Of a DNA stretch of 64,000 bases, positions 1-13,100 are shown piece after piece. The stretch spans positions 16,608,469 through 16,672,468 of the forward strand of contig NC_088112.1 of assembly GCF_036370855.1 (NCBI RefSeq), read 5' to 3'. This stretch comes from Dromaius novaehollandiae (taxonomy: Eukaryota > Chordata > Aves > Casuariiformes > Dromaiidae). The notes below the pieces were generated by a model that ran no database searches, was not told the DNA's origin, and was given only the letters and a program-made list of their open reading frames with translations. The position numbers and the translations under genes are program-made. The stretch's first letter is position 1; each line of letters begins with the position of its first letter.

Positions 1-527
1 CACACCAGCTTTCCTTTACGGTTAGAAACAAAACAGTTACGGGTCTATTTTGAAATATTTCCCTGCTGCAGCTCAGAACGAAGAACATTCTCCAGGCCTA
101 GCACAACAGTCAACTTCAATTCTTTGTACACGGACTTTGTACAACCCTCCCCCGCTTCCTGTTTAGTCCTAGATAAGGATTACATTAAAGAGCAATTTCC
201 ACATTAGAACACGCCATGAACGCAATTGTTCCACTAAGGCCCAATTAGGAGGGTGGGCACTTCCCCTGCTTCAGCCCTTGCCTCAGCTTCCAGAGGCGTT
301 AGAGCTCCAGACAGCGCTTTCTCCCAGCCCACTTCTTCCTTTTTGTCTGGAGCCTGCAGCACCCATAAGCTTGTATTATGACATCAGGCTGATGTGAAAT
401 CATGATGATTTCACTATGATTAAATAAGGAGCAGATAGGGCTGACAGAGCTGGCTAAGCAACGAATCTTCTAAATTGGAGAATCTTGTCAGGAGAAATTA
501 AAGTTTCATGCAAAAACTAACTTACGA

Positions 528-602
528 TCATAGGAATATTCAGGCCGGAAGGGACTGCAGGAGGTCATCTAGCCCAACCTCCTGCTCAAAGCAGCGTCAG
601 CT
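528..602 (-). mobile_element. CR1 LINE 3'-end fragment
   Basis: The plus strand reads CATAGGAATATTCAGGCCGG, then AAGGGACTGCAGGAGGTCATCTAG and CCCAACCTCCTGCTCAAAGCAG. This is the reverse complement of the avian CR1 tail, normally beginning near an (ATTCTGTG)n end and continuing into GACCTCCAGAGGTCCCTTCC. About 75 bp remain; the rest of the element is absent. Boundaries are approximate. Confidence 0.8.
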
Positions 603-2692
603 ATGAATTAGACACTTTACCTCTGCTGCAATCCCCGATTTAGGAAAAGGGCCACACACAAAGCCACATGCAAGGTCCTGGAAGTTCTCAGCCAAACACT
701 TGAACAAGCCAAGTGAAAGAACAGTCAGAACAAGGTGATAGCAGAACAGATCAACAGGTAGGCTTAAAAAAACAAAACTGTACAGGCAAATTTTAATAGA
801 AACCAGCCTCCCCCCTCCTAAAAAGGGTCTTAAGATAGCATACACTGAACAGGCTTTACAGGATAGCAGACAAATATCTAGCTCTTTTAGAGACAGAAAA
901 ACATTTTCAGCACCGGTGCTTCCACAGGAGAAACTAGGATATAAATTAATCATTTCTCATTACCAATATCCAACACTCAGCAGAACAGTAGGCAAGCCAG
1001 GACAATGCTCCTCAATGAAAGAGATGCTACTAATAAATGAGACCCAGAGAGCATTCTCCCCTCCTTTCAGAGCCTTTTACAGAAGAACAAAAAAGGCTCT
1101 CAATTGCTTATAATACGGCATGGCTCAAATAGGTTGAAAATAATGAACCAGCATACTGCACATATGAGCCTACCGCATTGCAAATTATGCAGGCTTTTAA
1201 AAGGTGGTGTAAGAATGCCTCTCAGAGTTGCTATAAGGAGGTTAATAATTGCTCTACCGCTGCAGATGCGGCCTGAGAGATGCTGAGAACCTACTGTCAC
1301 AGCAATGTCATTAGCAGAAACCTAGCACTTTTCAGGGAGCATGAGATTGTAGTTCTTGCACTTTATGGCCACTGTTACAACAATTGTTTGCAAAGGGTCT
1401 GGGATCTCTTGTAGAATTTTTTGGCTTTGCATCATAACAGTAGATAAGAAGAAACCTCTCGCTATAAAACCTTTGCAGAGCTGCAACTGGAAGTCAAGAT
1501 CAACATAGTTTTTAATGCTTTTTTTCGTTTTCAATGTCTTTGTTACAAACCAAATGGATTATACAGCAAACAAGTGTTCGGTGTAACAGCATGTCTTTAA
1601 GAAAGGTTGGCATCTTGTTCATTGTTCGGAACGTCTGGTGTAGGCTGGTGTAACGTTTTCTGCAAAAAAACATGACAGCTGACAGCTTCAGCTCATACTT
1701 TTAGGTAAAAGTGAACTCTATGCACATACCACGTTTGAAAGACTAAGTGGCATCCATGCTCTTTTGTACTAAAAGGCTTGCAGTTTTGAGAACTACAAAC
1801 CAATGTATCTTGACACTCCAAGTGCTGGGAAGCTTTCTTGTTTGCACTGCTTATTAAGGACATTTTTGTTTTTTGACTTTGATAACCTACTTAGATGGGT
1901 AATGTGTAAATTTAATGAACAGAGGAAATAATCTCTTCTTCCCAAACCAATGATTTTCTCCCACTTTAGAGCATCACATATCAAGGCAAGAGGACTGGTA
2001 CTAGGAATATCCCAAGAAGCCACTCTGAAAACAGCTGCTGAAAAGGCAAAGCAAAAGGAAGCACTGATGCTTCCATTTGTGCCAATGCATGTTGCCAGAT
2101 GCTCTGCGTAGACAGGAGGACATAACATGGTATTCTAGATACCAGTTCTTAGAAACATACCACCTTTTTTGCGAGCCATTGCTTATAAAGCATCCTTATT
2201 TGGATGGGGCAGACCTCTGAGCCTTAAAAATACCTAGCCAGAAGAGTGAGCTATGTTTCTTCTTCTGCCTTCCAGGTAACAAAAAGAGCAAGTTCTGTAC
2301 ACAGCAAACTTCCCCAAATACACACTGATGTCTCTTTGAGGTCTGGCAGACTTTTTGCCTCACTGCACTCCCAGATTATCTCTTGAAGTGTTAATTAGCA
2401 TGCAACAAAGGGTTCTCCAGCTAAAAGATTTCATATCTTCTCAGGGCAGATCCTTCTCATTTAGGGAGTATGCACAGCGACTGCAGAAGAGTACAGCCTT
2501 GATCCATAAGCACAAAGTGCAAGTTTTGCACTTGAAGTAACAGAGTTTTCCAAATGAAAGACCTCTCCCAACAGTAAAAACATGGACTGTGCCCAGGAAC
2601 TCTGCTACATGCATGGAAGCTGTCTAGAAGAGCTAACATACAAAACATTTACACAGTAGGCATCTGGCAGCATTTTCAGACATTTTTTTTAA

Positions 2693-2698
2693 TTTATT
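2693..2698 (-). promoter_or_regulatory. Possible distal poly(A) signal AATAAA
   Basis: This second perfect hexamer on the gene strand is followed by TTAAAAAAAATG. It could end a 3'UTR of about 1.5 kb. There is no other support, and chance occurrence in AT-rich DNA is possible. Confidence 0.3.
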
Positions 2699-3109
2699 CT
2701 GACATGCTATAAAGGAATAAATTACACTGTTAAAGAATTACCAGCAATAAAAGTATTCTTTCTTTCAGCTGGGCTAGAATAGGAGTGAGAAGGAAGACAG
2801 CCTGGGGCAGTAACCAATGTGAACTCTGCATGGTGTGAGGCTGTCCCCAAGAACAAGTATAAATCTGGTCATATCCACTTCACAAGAACTTGAAAGAAAA
2901 TGCCTTGGTTTAAAACCATCCAAATACTTCCATTCAAATTTTTCTCAAGACTAGCAATCACAAGTCAGTCCAGCCAATGCATGACATGGCAACACGTAAA
3001 GGCTACCAATACCGGGTCTGCAAAAGATGCCATTTTGTTTTAAAAAAAATCCAATCTTAGTACAGAGGGCTGGGTCTCAAACAGGTTATAAAAATGCAAG
3101 ACTGCCCCT

Positions 3110-4177
3110 TCCCCCTCAAGGAAAAAATACAAAATTTATTTAAAAACAAAAGCGAGGAAGAGTTACAACACTAAATCTAAAATGGTTTAGAAAGAAATAT
3201 GACTTCTTTTGCTTAACAAATGGCCTCGAAACCTGGTTTTAAAAAAACAGGGGTGATGTAGATTTCTTATATTGAATTAACAAGGCAAATTAAAAAAATC
3301 TCATTTCCTTACAGAAACAGTTTTTAGTTTTTAATGAACTTGTAAACAAAAAAGCTCCCGCTTCAAAATAAAAACAAAATCCCAGATCGTATAGATGTTT
3401 ACAGTGATTACATTTATCTAAGCAACTTACATACAGGTTCAGTTGTAAGATGTTAACTAAATTTCTGTGACAAATATGCTGTTTTCCTTTTATACCAAGA
3501 ACATTATAGAGTTAATGCAGAGTCCTAAAGATTATCTAGTAGTCGCTAAGTTTCTCTTAAGTCTTCACTTTAGATGCTGTTATTTCTAGCACAGGTAAGC
3601 AGGCAGAGTCTTTCATACGCTTAAAAACTGGAATCTTTGGTTACTACCATGTCAGCTGGCTTGGTATGTTGCACATAGAAGCCAACAACTTTAAGAATGT
3701 TTTAAGTGTACAACTTTCAAAACCCAGGGAGGAATAACCAGAAAAGAGTGCACAATTGTGAGCATTTACAATTATCACAACTGTTGCCGAAGACTGTTCA
3801 TGCCATTCTTCCAAAACAATGAGATCTCATAAGCAGTGTAGTTCAAAGTAAAAAGGTAACAAAAATTGGCATATGCACAATTTTCTCCACTTGTGTGTCA
3901 ACCATTAGTTAACTTTTCCACTTGAAAAAAATGCAATAGAAAACTGGACACCATGTTTCACTATCTCAGTAATATTCACAATTACAGCTGCTACAACTCA
4001 AAGTGCAGCATCATCGACGCTGCCCAGAGCCAGTTTATACTGATATTAAGTTCTTTACACCAAGTAAATGGTTGCCCACAGCCACTGGCAAGTGTACTTA
4101 TGAACTAAAATTTCTAGGATTTGGGGAGTGACAAGTCCTGCTCCGATCTGCTCTGCTTTGTCCCATCCTCTCCATGC
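3110..4177 (-). other. CSNK1A1: CSNK1A1 3' untranslated region
   Basis: This is AT-rich sequence directly downstream of the stop codon, without recognisable repeats. A canonical AATAAA lies on the minus strand at 3140-3135, so cleavage is expected about 10-30 nt beyond it, near 3110-3125. The exact end is inferred. A second AATAAA at 2698-2693 could serve a longer form. Confidence 0.7.
3135..3140 (-). promoter_or_regulatory. Poly(A) signal AATAAA
   Basis: This is a perfect hexamer on the gene strand, about 1.04 kb beyond the stop codon. A G-rich element (GAGGGGGAAGGGG) follows about 20 nt downstream in transcript sense, as is usual for cleavage sites. Confidence 0.6.
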
Positions 4178-4185
4178 TCAGAAAC
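4178..4185 (-). CDS. CSNK1A1: CSNK1A1 coding exon 10 (last residues and stop)
   Basis: The acceptor is TTATCTTGCAG, then GT TTC TGA. Joined to either donor of exon 9 it yields GF followed by the TGA stop at 4180-4178, the expected C-terminus of CK1 alpha. The rest of this exon is 3'UTR. Confidence 0.95.
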
Positions 4186-7100
4186 CTGCAAGATAAACAC
4201 AAGGGCAACTTACTGACACTGGAAGAAAATGAGAAACAGCCTCCATGGTAGGAGAATTAAACATCAATAATTATGGTCATTCACAGGGGAAAATGTTGCT
4301 CCATCTTAGAACTGCAGAGTTCCCAATTATCCTTTTCCAAAGCTAACAGCATTTGCCATCACCCTTTAGCTCAAACACACACCTCAGACTCGCACCTACT
4401 GCTGCAATGGAACACACAATTATGCACCAGCTGCATGCCACATTCCTCAAACAGGAATTCAGACCAACAGCTTGAAAACAAGATGTGTTATTGCCACTAG
4501 GAAGCAGGATGTAATTTCATAGGATTGTTTTCTACTCATCCGCAATGCCTCGTGTTTATATCCTTGAATGTCAAACTGTCATCTGATTGCAGTGGTGCTC
4601 TTCAGAGACACAGTATTGCAGTGTCACACAGAAGGGGAAAGAAACAAAAATAACTTACCTTACAGTAACTGGTGTTCGCTATATGCTCAGACGTATGACA
4701 CTTTGGGTGACCAGAACAGAAATGAGAACCTTTGACAGTGACTAAGAACCCAGCCTACCTTCTGTCCTTGGAAGGACAAGTGAAACAACTTGTGTGACAG
4801 GGAAGGTGGGGTGTCAAAAAAAATTGCTTCAATGTTCAGAACTCCAAATGACAAGTTCAATACATTGAGGAAAGGGGAGAGTAAAGGAATACATACACAG
4901 AACTCAAAGAACCAGTTACTGCAAGCTAAGTCAGTCTTCTCTTTCCGTGATTTCTTATATTCCCCATTTCTGGTGGCTCAGGTTACTACCTGAGTACCTA
5001 CTACCTATGGTTCTATTACAGGGTAACAGGAGTCTCAACCAGAGACTACTTTGCCAAGCAAGTTTCCGTTCTGAATGTCCTCCAAATAGCACGGTATTTT
5101 GTGAACGTATGAATTAACTTGAACAACAGCTCTGAGCTTTTACGACAGAAATATCTTCAACGTAACTGTAGACAAAGTTGACCTCAGCTATAGCTTGTCA
5201 TCTGGACAGGAGCAAATGCAAGTAACATAGCCTGACATTCAAATGTGTCCGGACAGCACCTAGAAAATAGCTTCAGCTCTTTCAGAATAGGTTACAGGTA
5301 ACCTGGAAGAGATTCAATGACTCTCTTGGAGCTCAAAGTACTGAAAGATACTTTCCTGAACCTAATGGTAAAAATTCTGAAAAAAACCTGCAGCAGAATT
5401 AAGACAGAGACATGGCTACTTGAGTGCAAATTCTCACAGAAGCCCCAGTAATCCCTTAATTCCACTGGCATCAAGTTCCCCTTAAACTTGATTTGATCAA
5501 TTCAACAGAAAGTTGCACTGTTTTTCCACTTAATGTGTTCAGCAAGGAACACGGATTTGTTATTTGAACCACTTGCTCCACCAAAGCAGTCAAAACTAAG
5601 TTAAGAATGAGGGAGCGTGCTCCCCAAGTAGAAACAGATTACCTCATTGCTTTAGAAGCCCTGACATTTCAAATGAAAATGGGATCTTGAACCTGAGGAC
5701 AAACAACACACTAACAAGTTTGTTTTGGGCTACCAGTCTCTACTACGCAAAAGTCAGGAAAGCTACATCACTTTTGAAGGGTAGAACATGATGATCCAGA
5801 CTCCATTTGACATCCAATAGATAAAAAAAACCCAGATGACTTTTAAAATGTAACATGGATATTTTTGGCAGGCCTTCTTTATAGTTAGAAAAACATCTAA
5901 CCTGTAAATACATAGACATCAGTCATCTGGAGGATGGTTTTGTTCAACTCAGATCCATTTTAAGTAGCTCAAGAAACTAGATTTGCACAGGCCAAAGCAA
6001 TGTTACTATCGAAACTGGAGCACACTGCTGGCCTTCTTCAAAGTAAACATCTGTGAAAAACTAATGGGAGACATAAGAAAATGTGACAGAATTAGAGACA
6101 TCTAAACACAAATCTTCAGCAGTCATCCCTCCAAGTAGCAGGGATCACCTTTCCTTTAATCACAAGCAAGGCAGCAATAGGTTGTTGTCCCCATGTATCA
6201 GAACACCTGCTGAATAACTTTGTTCTTTGTGGTCAGTTCCTGAAAAGAAACTATTTCAACATCCAGCCTGAATGACTGAGCAGCCCTGCGGTATGTGTAC
6301 TGCTGTCAAGAGCATCCACCACTCTTCTCTGATGGCGAGGGCTCCCGTCTCCTCTTCCCATGTTGTTCTACACAGAACACTGCAGACAGTGATAAAATCA
6401 CCCAAAGCAAGTTGCTTCAGGTTAGAACTACTCAAATCCAAGGTATTATGGGCAAAAGAATTCCCAACTCTACAAAGAGCAATCAGAAATTAGATTCAAT
6501 CCAAAGTCCCTTGCAAATCCTTTTAAGACTATGTAGATGAGTTCTCAAACTCAGCCACTGCTGTTAAAGGAGCTGACAAAATGGTCACGCAACACGCAGA
6601 CTTTGCCAATATAAAGAATATGCTAAAAAGTTTCTGCAGGCACGTCTCTATAACATAAATCTTCACTATGTACAGGAGTAGTTCAAACCTGCACATTCAT
6701 CATTGCTCCTCATCCATCCAAGATGTTCCCCAGAATTCTGATAACTTCAGGGCCATATGAGGGACACTCAAATTGCTTTATCATTTCTGTAAGCACAGGT
6801 CTGATCAAAAGCCGCAGAATAACTGTACTGTCAGGCTCTAAGGAGCTCCTGTACTTGAGAAGCATTCAAACTTTTCTCCCATTAAGCAGATGAAAAACAA
6901 GCAGTGAAGTCTTGAATTGTCAATTGGCTAAACCTCAAGAAGTGAACAAATTTTAAGTCTGTTCTGAGAATTCCTGCCATGACCAAAGCCTCTCAGTGAA
7001 TGCTAATAGGACTGCTGACAGGCTACAGAATTCTGCACTGAAGTGAATTAAGAACATCTCTTGCAAATAGAACTGATCAAATGTATCCTGGGGATTGACA

Positions 7101-10100
7101 ATTATGAGTCAGTTTTATATATGAGAAAAGCTGACTGCACACGTGGTCACGAATTGCACCTGAACAGTTGTACTGCACTGTCAAGAGATCCAGAGCTAAA
7201 CTTCCCAGAATCAGAAGAACATCAGAAGCTCTATGCCTTAAAACAGTTCCCCTCTCCCAAGCTCAAAAAAGGCTGATTTTGCCATTACAAAAGACACTGT
7301 ACAGGGTTCCAGAAGAAGGACAGAGGAGAGGAAAAAAAAGTATGGGTCTGAGTTAACACAGCCAAGAATATCTGTAAATGAGCACACTTACAGTGTAAGT
7401 AGTGTAAATCTCTGGATGAATCTGGATGAATTAAGATTCTTCCAAGATGCACGCTTTCAGTAGAACTTGCACTTTGTGCAGTATACTCTAAGAATTTTAC
7501 CAATAAATGCATCTGAATATTGCTATCTCCAGTACTCTTATTAAAATGGATAGTTACAAAGTGGGTGTAACTTGATATAGTCAAATCTTTCAAGCCTCTT
7601 CAGGATAGGCTTTGCTACAGCAATTACATAAGAATTATACAGAACTCAAAAAAAATTACTCAGTATTTCATTAATCTTTAACATGACAGCAGTATATAAA
7701 CCAGAACCTCCTGCTTGACTTATAACTCGTTTCAGAAGATCTTCAACTGGTAATACTCCTCACAAGAAGTCACGTAGGATTTCAGAAACTTGGGACCTCT
7801 ATTTTAATGAAGAGATTAAGCTAACTACTTATGAACCTGGGGAAGCCTTCAAAAGTTTGACAAGTGTTACTTTAATGCTGTGCTGACATTACAGCTTGAT
7901 CAAGCCAAAGATCATGAAGCTTTTCTTCTTGGGGGTAGGGGGCAGGGGTGGCAGCAACAGGAGGAGGGAATCATTCATCCAGAAGGCTGTTACTCCATGC
8001 AAGAGCCCATGAAATTCTACCAGAAAAACTTCATGGCTGTAACTATGGGGCTTACTACCACCCAAAAACAATGCAATCAAAAAGGTCTACCAAGAAACAG
8101 AGATGGTCTACAAAGTTCATTCACTAGAGACCCTCACTGTATCCATGCTTGTCATTCAGATGGGGCTTTGCATTCAGGCACTGAACCATCATTAGAAAGT
8201 GGAGGCTGATAATTTTCATAATTACCTTTTCTTCACTTATAATATGGCACCTGGTCAGAGATACTCCGAGTCAGGCAAGTAGCCCTTTAAACCTCAGACT
8301 ATTTTACCAGCAAAACAAAATTTCACGTGCATACAACCTAATTTAAGCTAGTTTCTATTTTCAGACCTTCACTTCCATTAAGACCTTCACTGTAAACAAG
8401 AACTGTTGCTGTGGGGAACCTGTGTTCTTGCTCAGACTGTTTCCTCCTGCTCTACCAGCCAGCCTTTCCACATACCCCCAATATCAGGCTGGATTGAGTA
8501 GTGGGTTTGAACTCCAGTCAGAGCTTCTGTACTTCGGGGGGGGGGAGGGGGGGATCTAAACCCAGATATTTAATTAGTCAGTCTATTACATACCAGTGTT
8601 TCAGGTGAAGTTAATTGGTTTATAGCCCTCAGCACTGTAATGCCTGTCAGTTCCAGCCAAGCAAGTTGGACTTTGTCACAAAGAGTCTGACATTTAAATG
8701 TAGCCTATTGAAAATGTGTCTTCAAGAAACTATTTCAGACTGAGCCTTGGGAAGGCCAGCAGATACTTTGCTTCATTGAGAAAAATGAAGAAAAACGTTT
8801 GTGCTTTTGTTAAGTTGCTTTGATACCTGGTAAGGTTTGAGTGCTGCCACAACACATGAGCGACATTCTGATAAACTTAGAGTAAACACTTCAGGCATAA
8901 TACAAAGTCTCCTCTGCATTTCCTTGACTCCTAGTCTGCCATGTTAGCTGAATGTCTTGTAATTCTTATCTGCAGTATTGGCAACACTATCGTTTGCATC
9001 TGCAAGTCAGATCTTCCATAAAAGAGACAAGACAACCCAAGCTTACTGTCCATGCTCATCAGCATGTGGCAGTACTTGTTTCACCTTCCTCAAAGTATAC
9101 AGCTTGGATTCACCTCTGTTACCAGTAGGTGCAAGTAACTATGCAATCCTGGAGTATACAAGTTACACAGAGCAAGGGATATGAAGGCCCATTTCTAAGC
9201 ACTAATTATTAGTGAGAATTCGTGAAAAAGATATTACAAAACAAAAGGTAAAACTCTAATGGTTCAATTTGACTGCATTTGCAGCAATGAGAACTAGCAT
9301 TCCACTTTCGTAAACTTGCCAGTTCAAAGCACAGTGCCACTCCGCTGATCCAGAAGCACTGCAGCCATACCTTAAGGCCAACTTCTGTCAATTTAAGAAT
9401 AAAGCAGCTGCCTATACCTTTAATAAAATAAGAAGGCTTATATTTAAAAAGCTTCAGTGGGATTTTCATTTCAAGAAAAAGTGCCAGGGCCTTCATAGGG
9501 ACCAAAACAAAGGTCAAGACAAAATAGTACTGAAGAGTAGCAAGCAGTAGCAATACCTCAGTATGTAACTTAAACTTAGCTTTTCTGTTACTCACTCGGG
9601 CAACCACGCTGGCTTCAATTTTATGCAAAGCTCATCCCGAAGAATCAGTTTCACATCAGGACTGGCTGCAATAGCCGCTTGCTGAAGCAATGTTTCATTC
9701 TAGTGACTAACACTGGGAGATTTACTTGAAAAACATTACATTTTAAGAAGTCCCCAGAACGTGTAAAACAATCTTATGCGCCTTTTCAGAACCACTCAGT
9801 TTCAAATTTTAAAACAATCAGATCTTGAATATTTCACAACATTTCCCCTTGAAATCATAACCTAGAACATTAAAAACAGTCAAGAAATCTGAAGACCCAC
9901 CCCAGAGCATCCAGACACTTCAGAAAATTGTGACTTGGCAGTCCACAGCAGTTCAGGTTTATTCCTCAATTTAGGCAAGACACTGAGCTCACTGGTCCTT
10001 TCCTTTACCTCTGGACCAAATGTCTCAATGTAAACCCTCTGGAGGAAGCCAGATAATTCACAATTTTCTATTTCCAACATTCCAGACATACAGAACAGAA

Positions 10101-13100
10101 GCAAACCCACAGCATTACTACACCTGGAATAGAGCAGAACCAAAAGTCTCTAGATCCTTGCCTAGTTAATGAGAATTATCCCTTAAGAAGTGTTAGGTCT
10201 AGGATTTTGGATTGTATTATATATTTTTATGTAAACAAATATATATATATATTCATATGCATATATATATATATATATATATAAAAAAGAAATATATAAA
10301 AATATAACACATTCCCAACACCAAGTCAGTTTCTTGTTTTTTTGGAAAGGGGTTAATGCGGGAGCAAAAGATGCAGTGGTTAAAATGACCCAACATCCCC
10401 AGAAGAAATGATATGAAGAACAAGGACATTTTGGTATAAAGTTAGTAGTCAAATTCTCCAAGGACGTCTTTTGGTTTTGTTTTTTAAATGAACAGCCAAA
10501 TATATTTTTTAAACCACCTCCTTGATCTAACACTTAAATTGCCGACGTTGTCCAAATTAGTATAATTTTTTTTTCCTGTAACGTCACTTGGTTCTTGGCT
10601 ACTAACCTTTCATGTTACTCTTGGATTTGTCAGTTTGCTTGCCTGTGGGGGTTTGGGCCTGCTGCCCCTGCCCACTGGAAGAGGCTGCCTGCTGTGCTGC
10701 TTTCTGCTTTAACATTGTCCAGTCGAATGTGTAGTCATATTGGTGGTTCAGGGTCCTAGAAAAGAGGGAAATACTTTACTGCAACACATCATAGCTACCT
10801 CGCTGCTAATATCAAGACTGCTGAAAACCCAGAACTAGAAGTTAATTTTCTTTGTAACCTGTTTTGGAGATTACGAATGGTATATAAATGCTAACTATTA
10901 ATAACTCGAAGGAATTCTTGAGGCAAGCCCAAATACCATCAAGCAGTGTTTTTTCTTCACTGTTTATGCAAAAGTGCATTTGTAAAAGCATTTCCTCACA
11001 ACCCAGCTTATCCCTTTGTCTGCACTGGGGTTCTGAGCTTTACTTTCGAGCTTTAAAGAGGGACTATGGTACTATAAATCCCAAATTCTTCAATAAACAT
11101 TTCTGGAAATTCCAGAAACCTGGATATTCTTGATAGCTTTCACAGACTCTACTCACTCTAAAAACTTGGGGTTTTGTTCTCATTTCTCTAACAAGCACAA
11201 AGAAACAGCACTATTGCTCTCCGTTGGAATCGATCTCCTGGGTATCACTGCTAGTCCCATCACCAAACATAAAAAGCTTCCAACACTTCTATGAAGGGAT
11301 CAATTTCTTAATCCACTTGCAACAGAATTTGAAGTGTGGGCTCAAACATCTGGCATTAGTGGTCAGATCATGCAACTTAAACAGCAGAATATTTTCCTTC
11401 ATACTTAACATTGCACAATATTTTTTTGGTCTTCTGAAGAGCAATTTGGAGTCACTTTTCAAACTCTGAAATGAAAATAAAATCTCAGAACTCCCTACAC
11501 CATACACATATGGATCAGCTTTTTACAGTGCAAGTTCCACAAAGCAATTACTGACTAACACAGCACTGACAAGTTTCTGTACTTCTCTCCTTGGAGACTG
11601 ACCTGAAAAGAATACGGAATAATTGCCTCAGATACATGTAATCTGGTGCTTCTTCAAAGCGCAGGCCACGACAGTAGTTCAGATACATGGCAAATTCTGC
11701 AGGGAATCCCTGTAAATCAACAGCATTAATCAAGCCATGACTTGCAATAAAAAGCCTTTTACAACCCAACAGAAGGCAAAAAAGCTATATCCCATATATA
11801 ATGGCAGACAAAACTGTCTGAAGATTCAAATCTAAAAATCCCACTTTGCCTATAGTTATTCATTTATCTTGTATGTCAGAAAGTGGATTTCATCAGCAAG
11901 TTCCTGGGTACACATTCCTTTCCCTCTTGACTGACAGAACTGTTAGCTGGTATATGCTTTGCTTTACTCATCTTAATTAAACCTAGTTCTTATTAACTAG
12001 GTCTCTGAAATGAGTAACAACGGTCTTTTAAAGATTCCACTTCATACATTTTCTTGACAATCTATTTAAATATACTAGAAGCAAGGACAGTTACCACTAT
12101 TAAGTGTGAGGACTTGAAACATGAAAACCTCTTTCAAAGATTCCCTACTTAATGTATCTGCACATTTACTGCTATATTAAGCCCCACCCTTGAGTAGGTT
12201 ATAGTTTATGCATAAGCTAATGCTGTACTGCAAGAGAGAAAACATGGAATGGAACAATTTAGTGGTTTGGAAGAAGTCATCTCACTGTAAGGGTGTGTAA
12301 ACATTAATGACTGGAAAGTGTGATCCTTGGTGCTTGCTATGCGATGTGCAGCCACTATCACCTGTTCCCAAGGACCTTTGATTTGAACTAGGGCAGCCAC
12401 AGCTTTCAAGAGACAGGGAAGAAATCCTTTGAAGACCTAAAGGATAGCACTGAGAAACTGCTATTCTGCAACATGGCTTTAAAGATTACTTGACATCCAA
12501 TACTACAGCTTCTGTTCAAGATATGAAAGACAACCCGAAGAATCTTAAAGAGGCAGCAACAAGCATGCAGAGGCAAGCTATATAGCTCTGCCTTGGTCTT
12601 CTTTATCCTGAGGGCACAAGTAAACCATTCACCACAATTTTAAGAAACAAATAAGCCCCACTCGAGAAAACTTCTGAGTCTGCATAGCAGACAGTCACCA
12701 GGAACTGGAATGATGGCAGCATGAATAAATGCTAATAAATGGCAGAGGATGCCTGCCCTGTAACACACATTCACAGTCTTGTTGGGTGGCCAACACACAA
12801 GAAATCCATGACTGTCATAAAAGCATTATTCAACAGCAAATGCAGTGTGAGACTGGTTATCTAATACATTGGCTGTAGTTTTAAAAACACCAAAGAAAAG
12901 AACTTCCATTTTGCTGCATGACATCATTTGGAAACTCTTACCTTACACAAAACCTCAACAGGAGTGGACATTTTCTTTTCACTAATCTTTTCATACTTTT
13001 GCTTCTTTGTTGCAGCCTGTGGAACATGTAGGTCACAATATAAGAGATATTGTGCAACACCAGATTAATAGTAGCAAAAACAGCAACAACGAAAAACCCA

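Larger units (their letters stand above)
1..3109. other. 3' flank of CSNK1A1, no gene recognised
   Basis: This is AT-rich non-coding DNA with only short, unconvincing open frames. The only recognisable element is the CR1 fragment near 530-600. In the human genome the miR-143/miR-145 host gene lies on this side of CSNK1A1. I looked for both mature miRNA sequences by eye and did not see them, so that locus, if conserved, is outside the window. Confidence 0.6.
4186..10606 (-). other. CSNK1A1: CSNK1A1 intron 9
   Basis: This 6.4-kb intron has donor GTTAGT and acceptor TTGCAG. It contains an (AT)n microsatellite about 320-370 nt downstream of the donor (10239-10283), a G-rich tract (8536-8553) and a 10-bp tandem duplication (7411-7430). 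The many short open frames in it look random. No RNA gene or coding exon was recognised. Confidence 0.9.

Noticed and set aside
907-915. TTCAGCACC, left half of an RE1/NRSF site
   Set aside because: The right half (GGACAGCGCC) does not follow at any usual spacing.
1-3109. miR-143/miR-145 locus expected by human synteny on this side
   Set aside because: I did not see either mature sequence by eye, so it is probably further left, outside the window.
10183-10533. Minus-strand frame with a long I/Y run
   Set aside because: The I/Y run is the translated AT microsatellite in intron 9.
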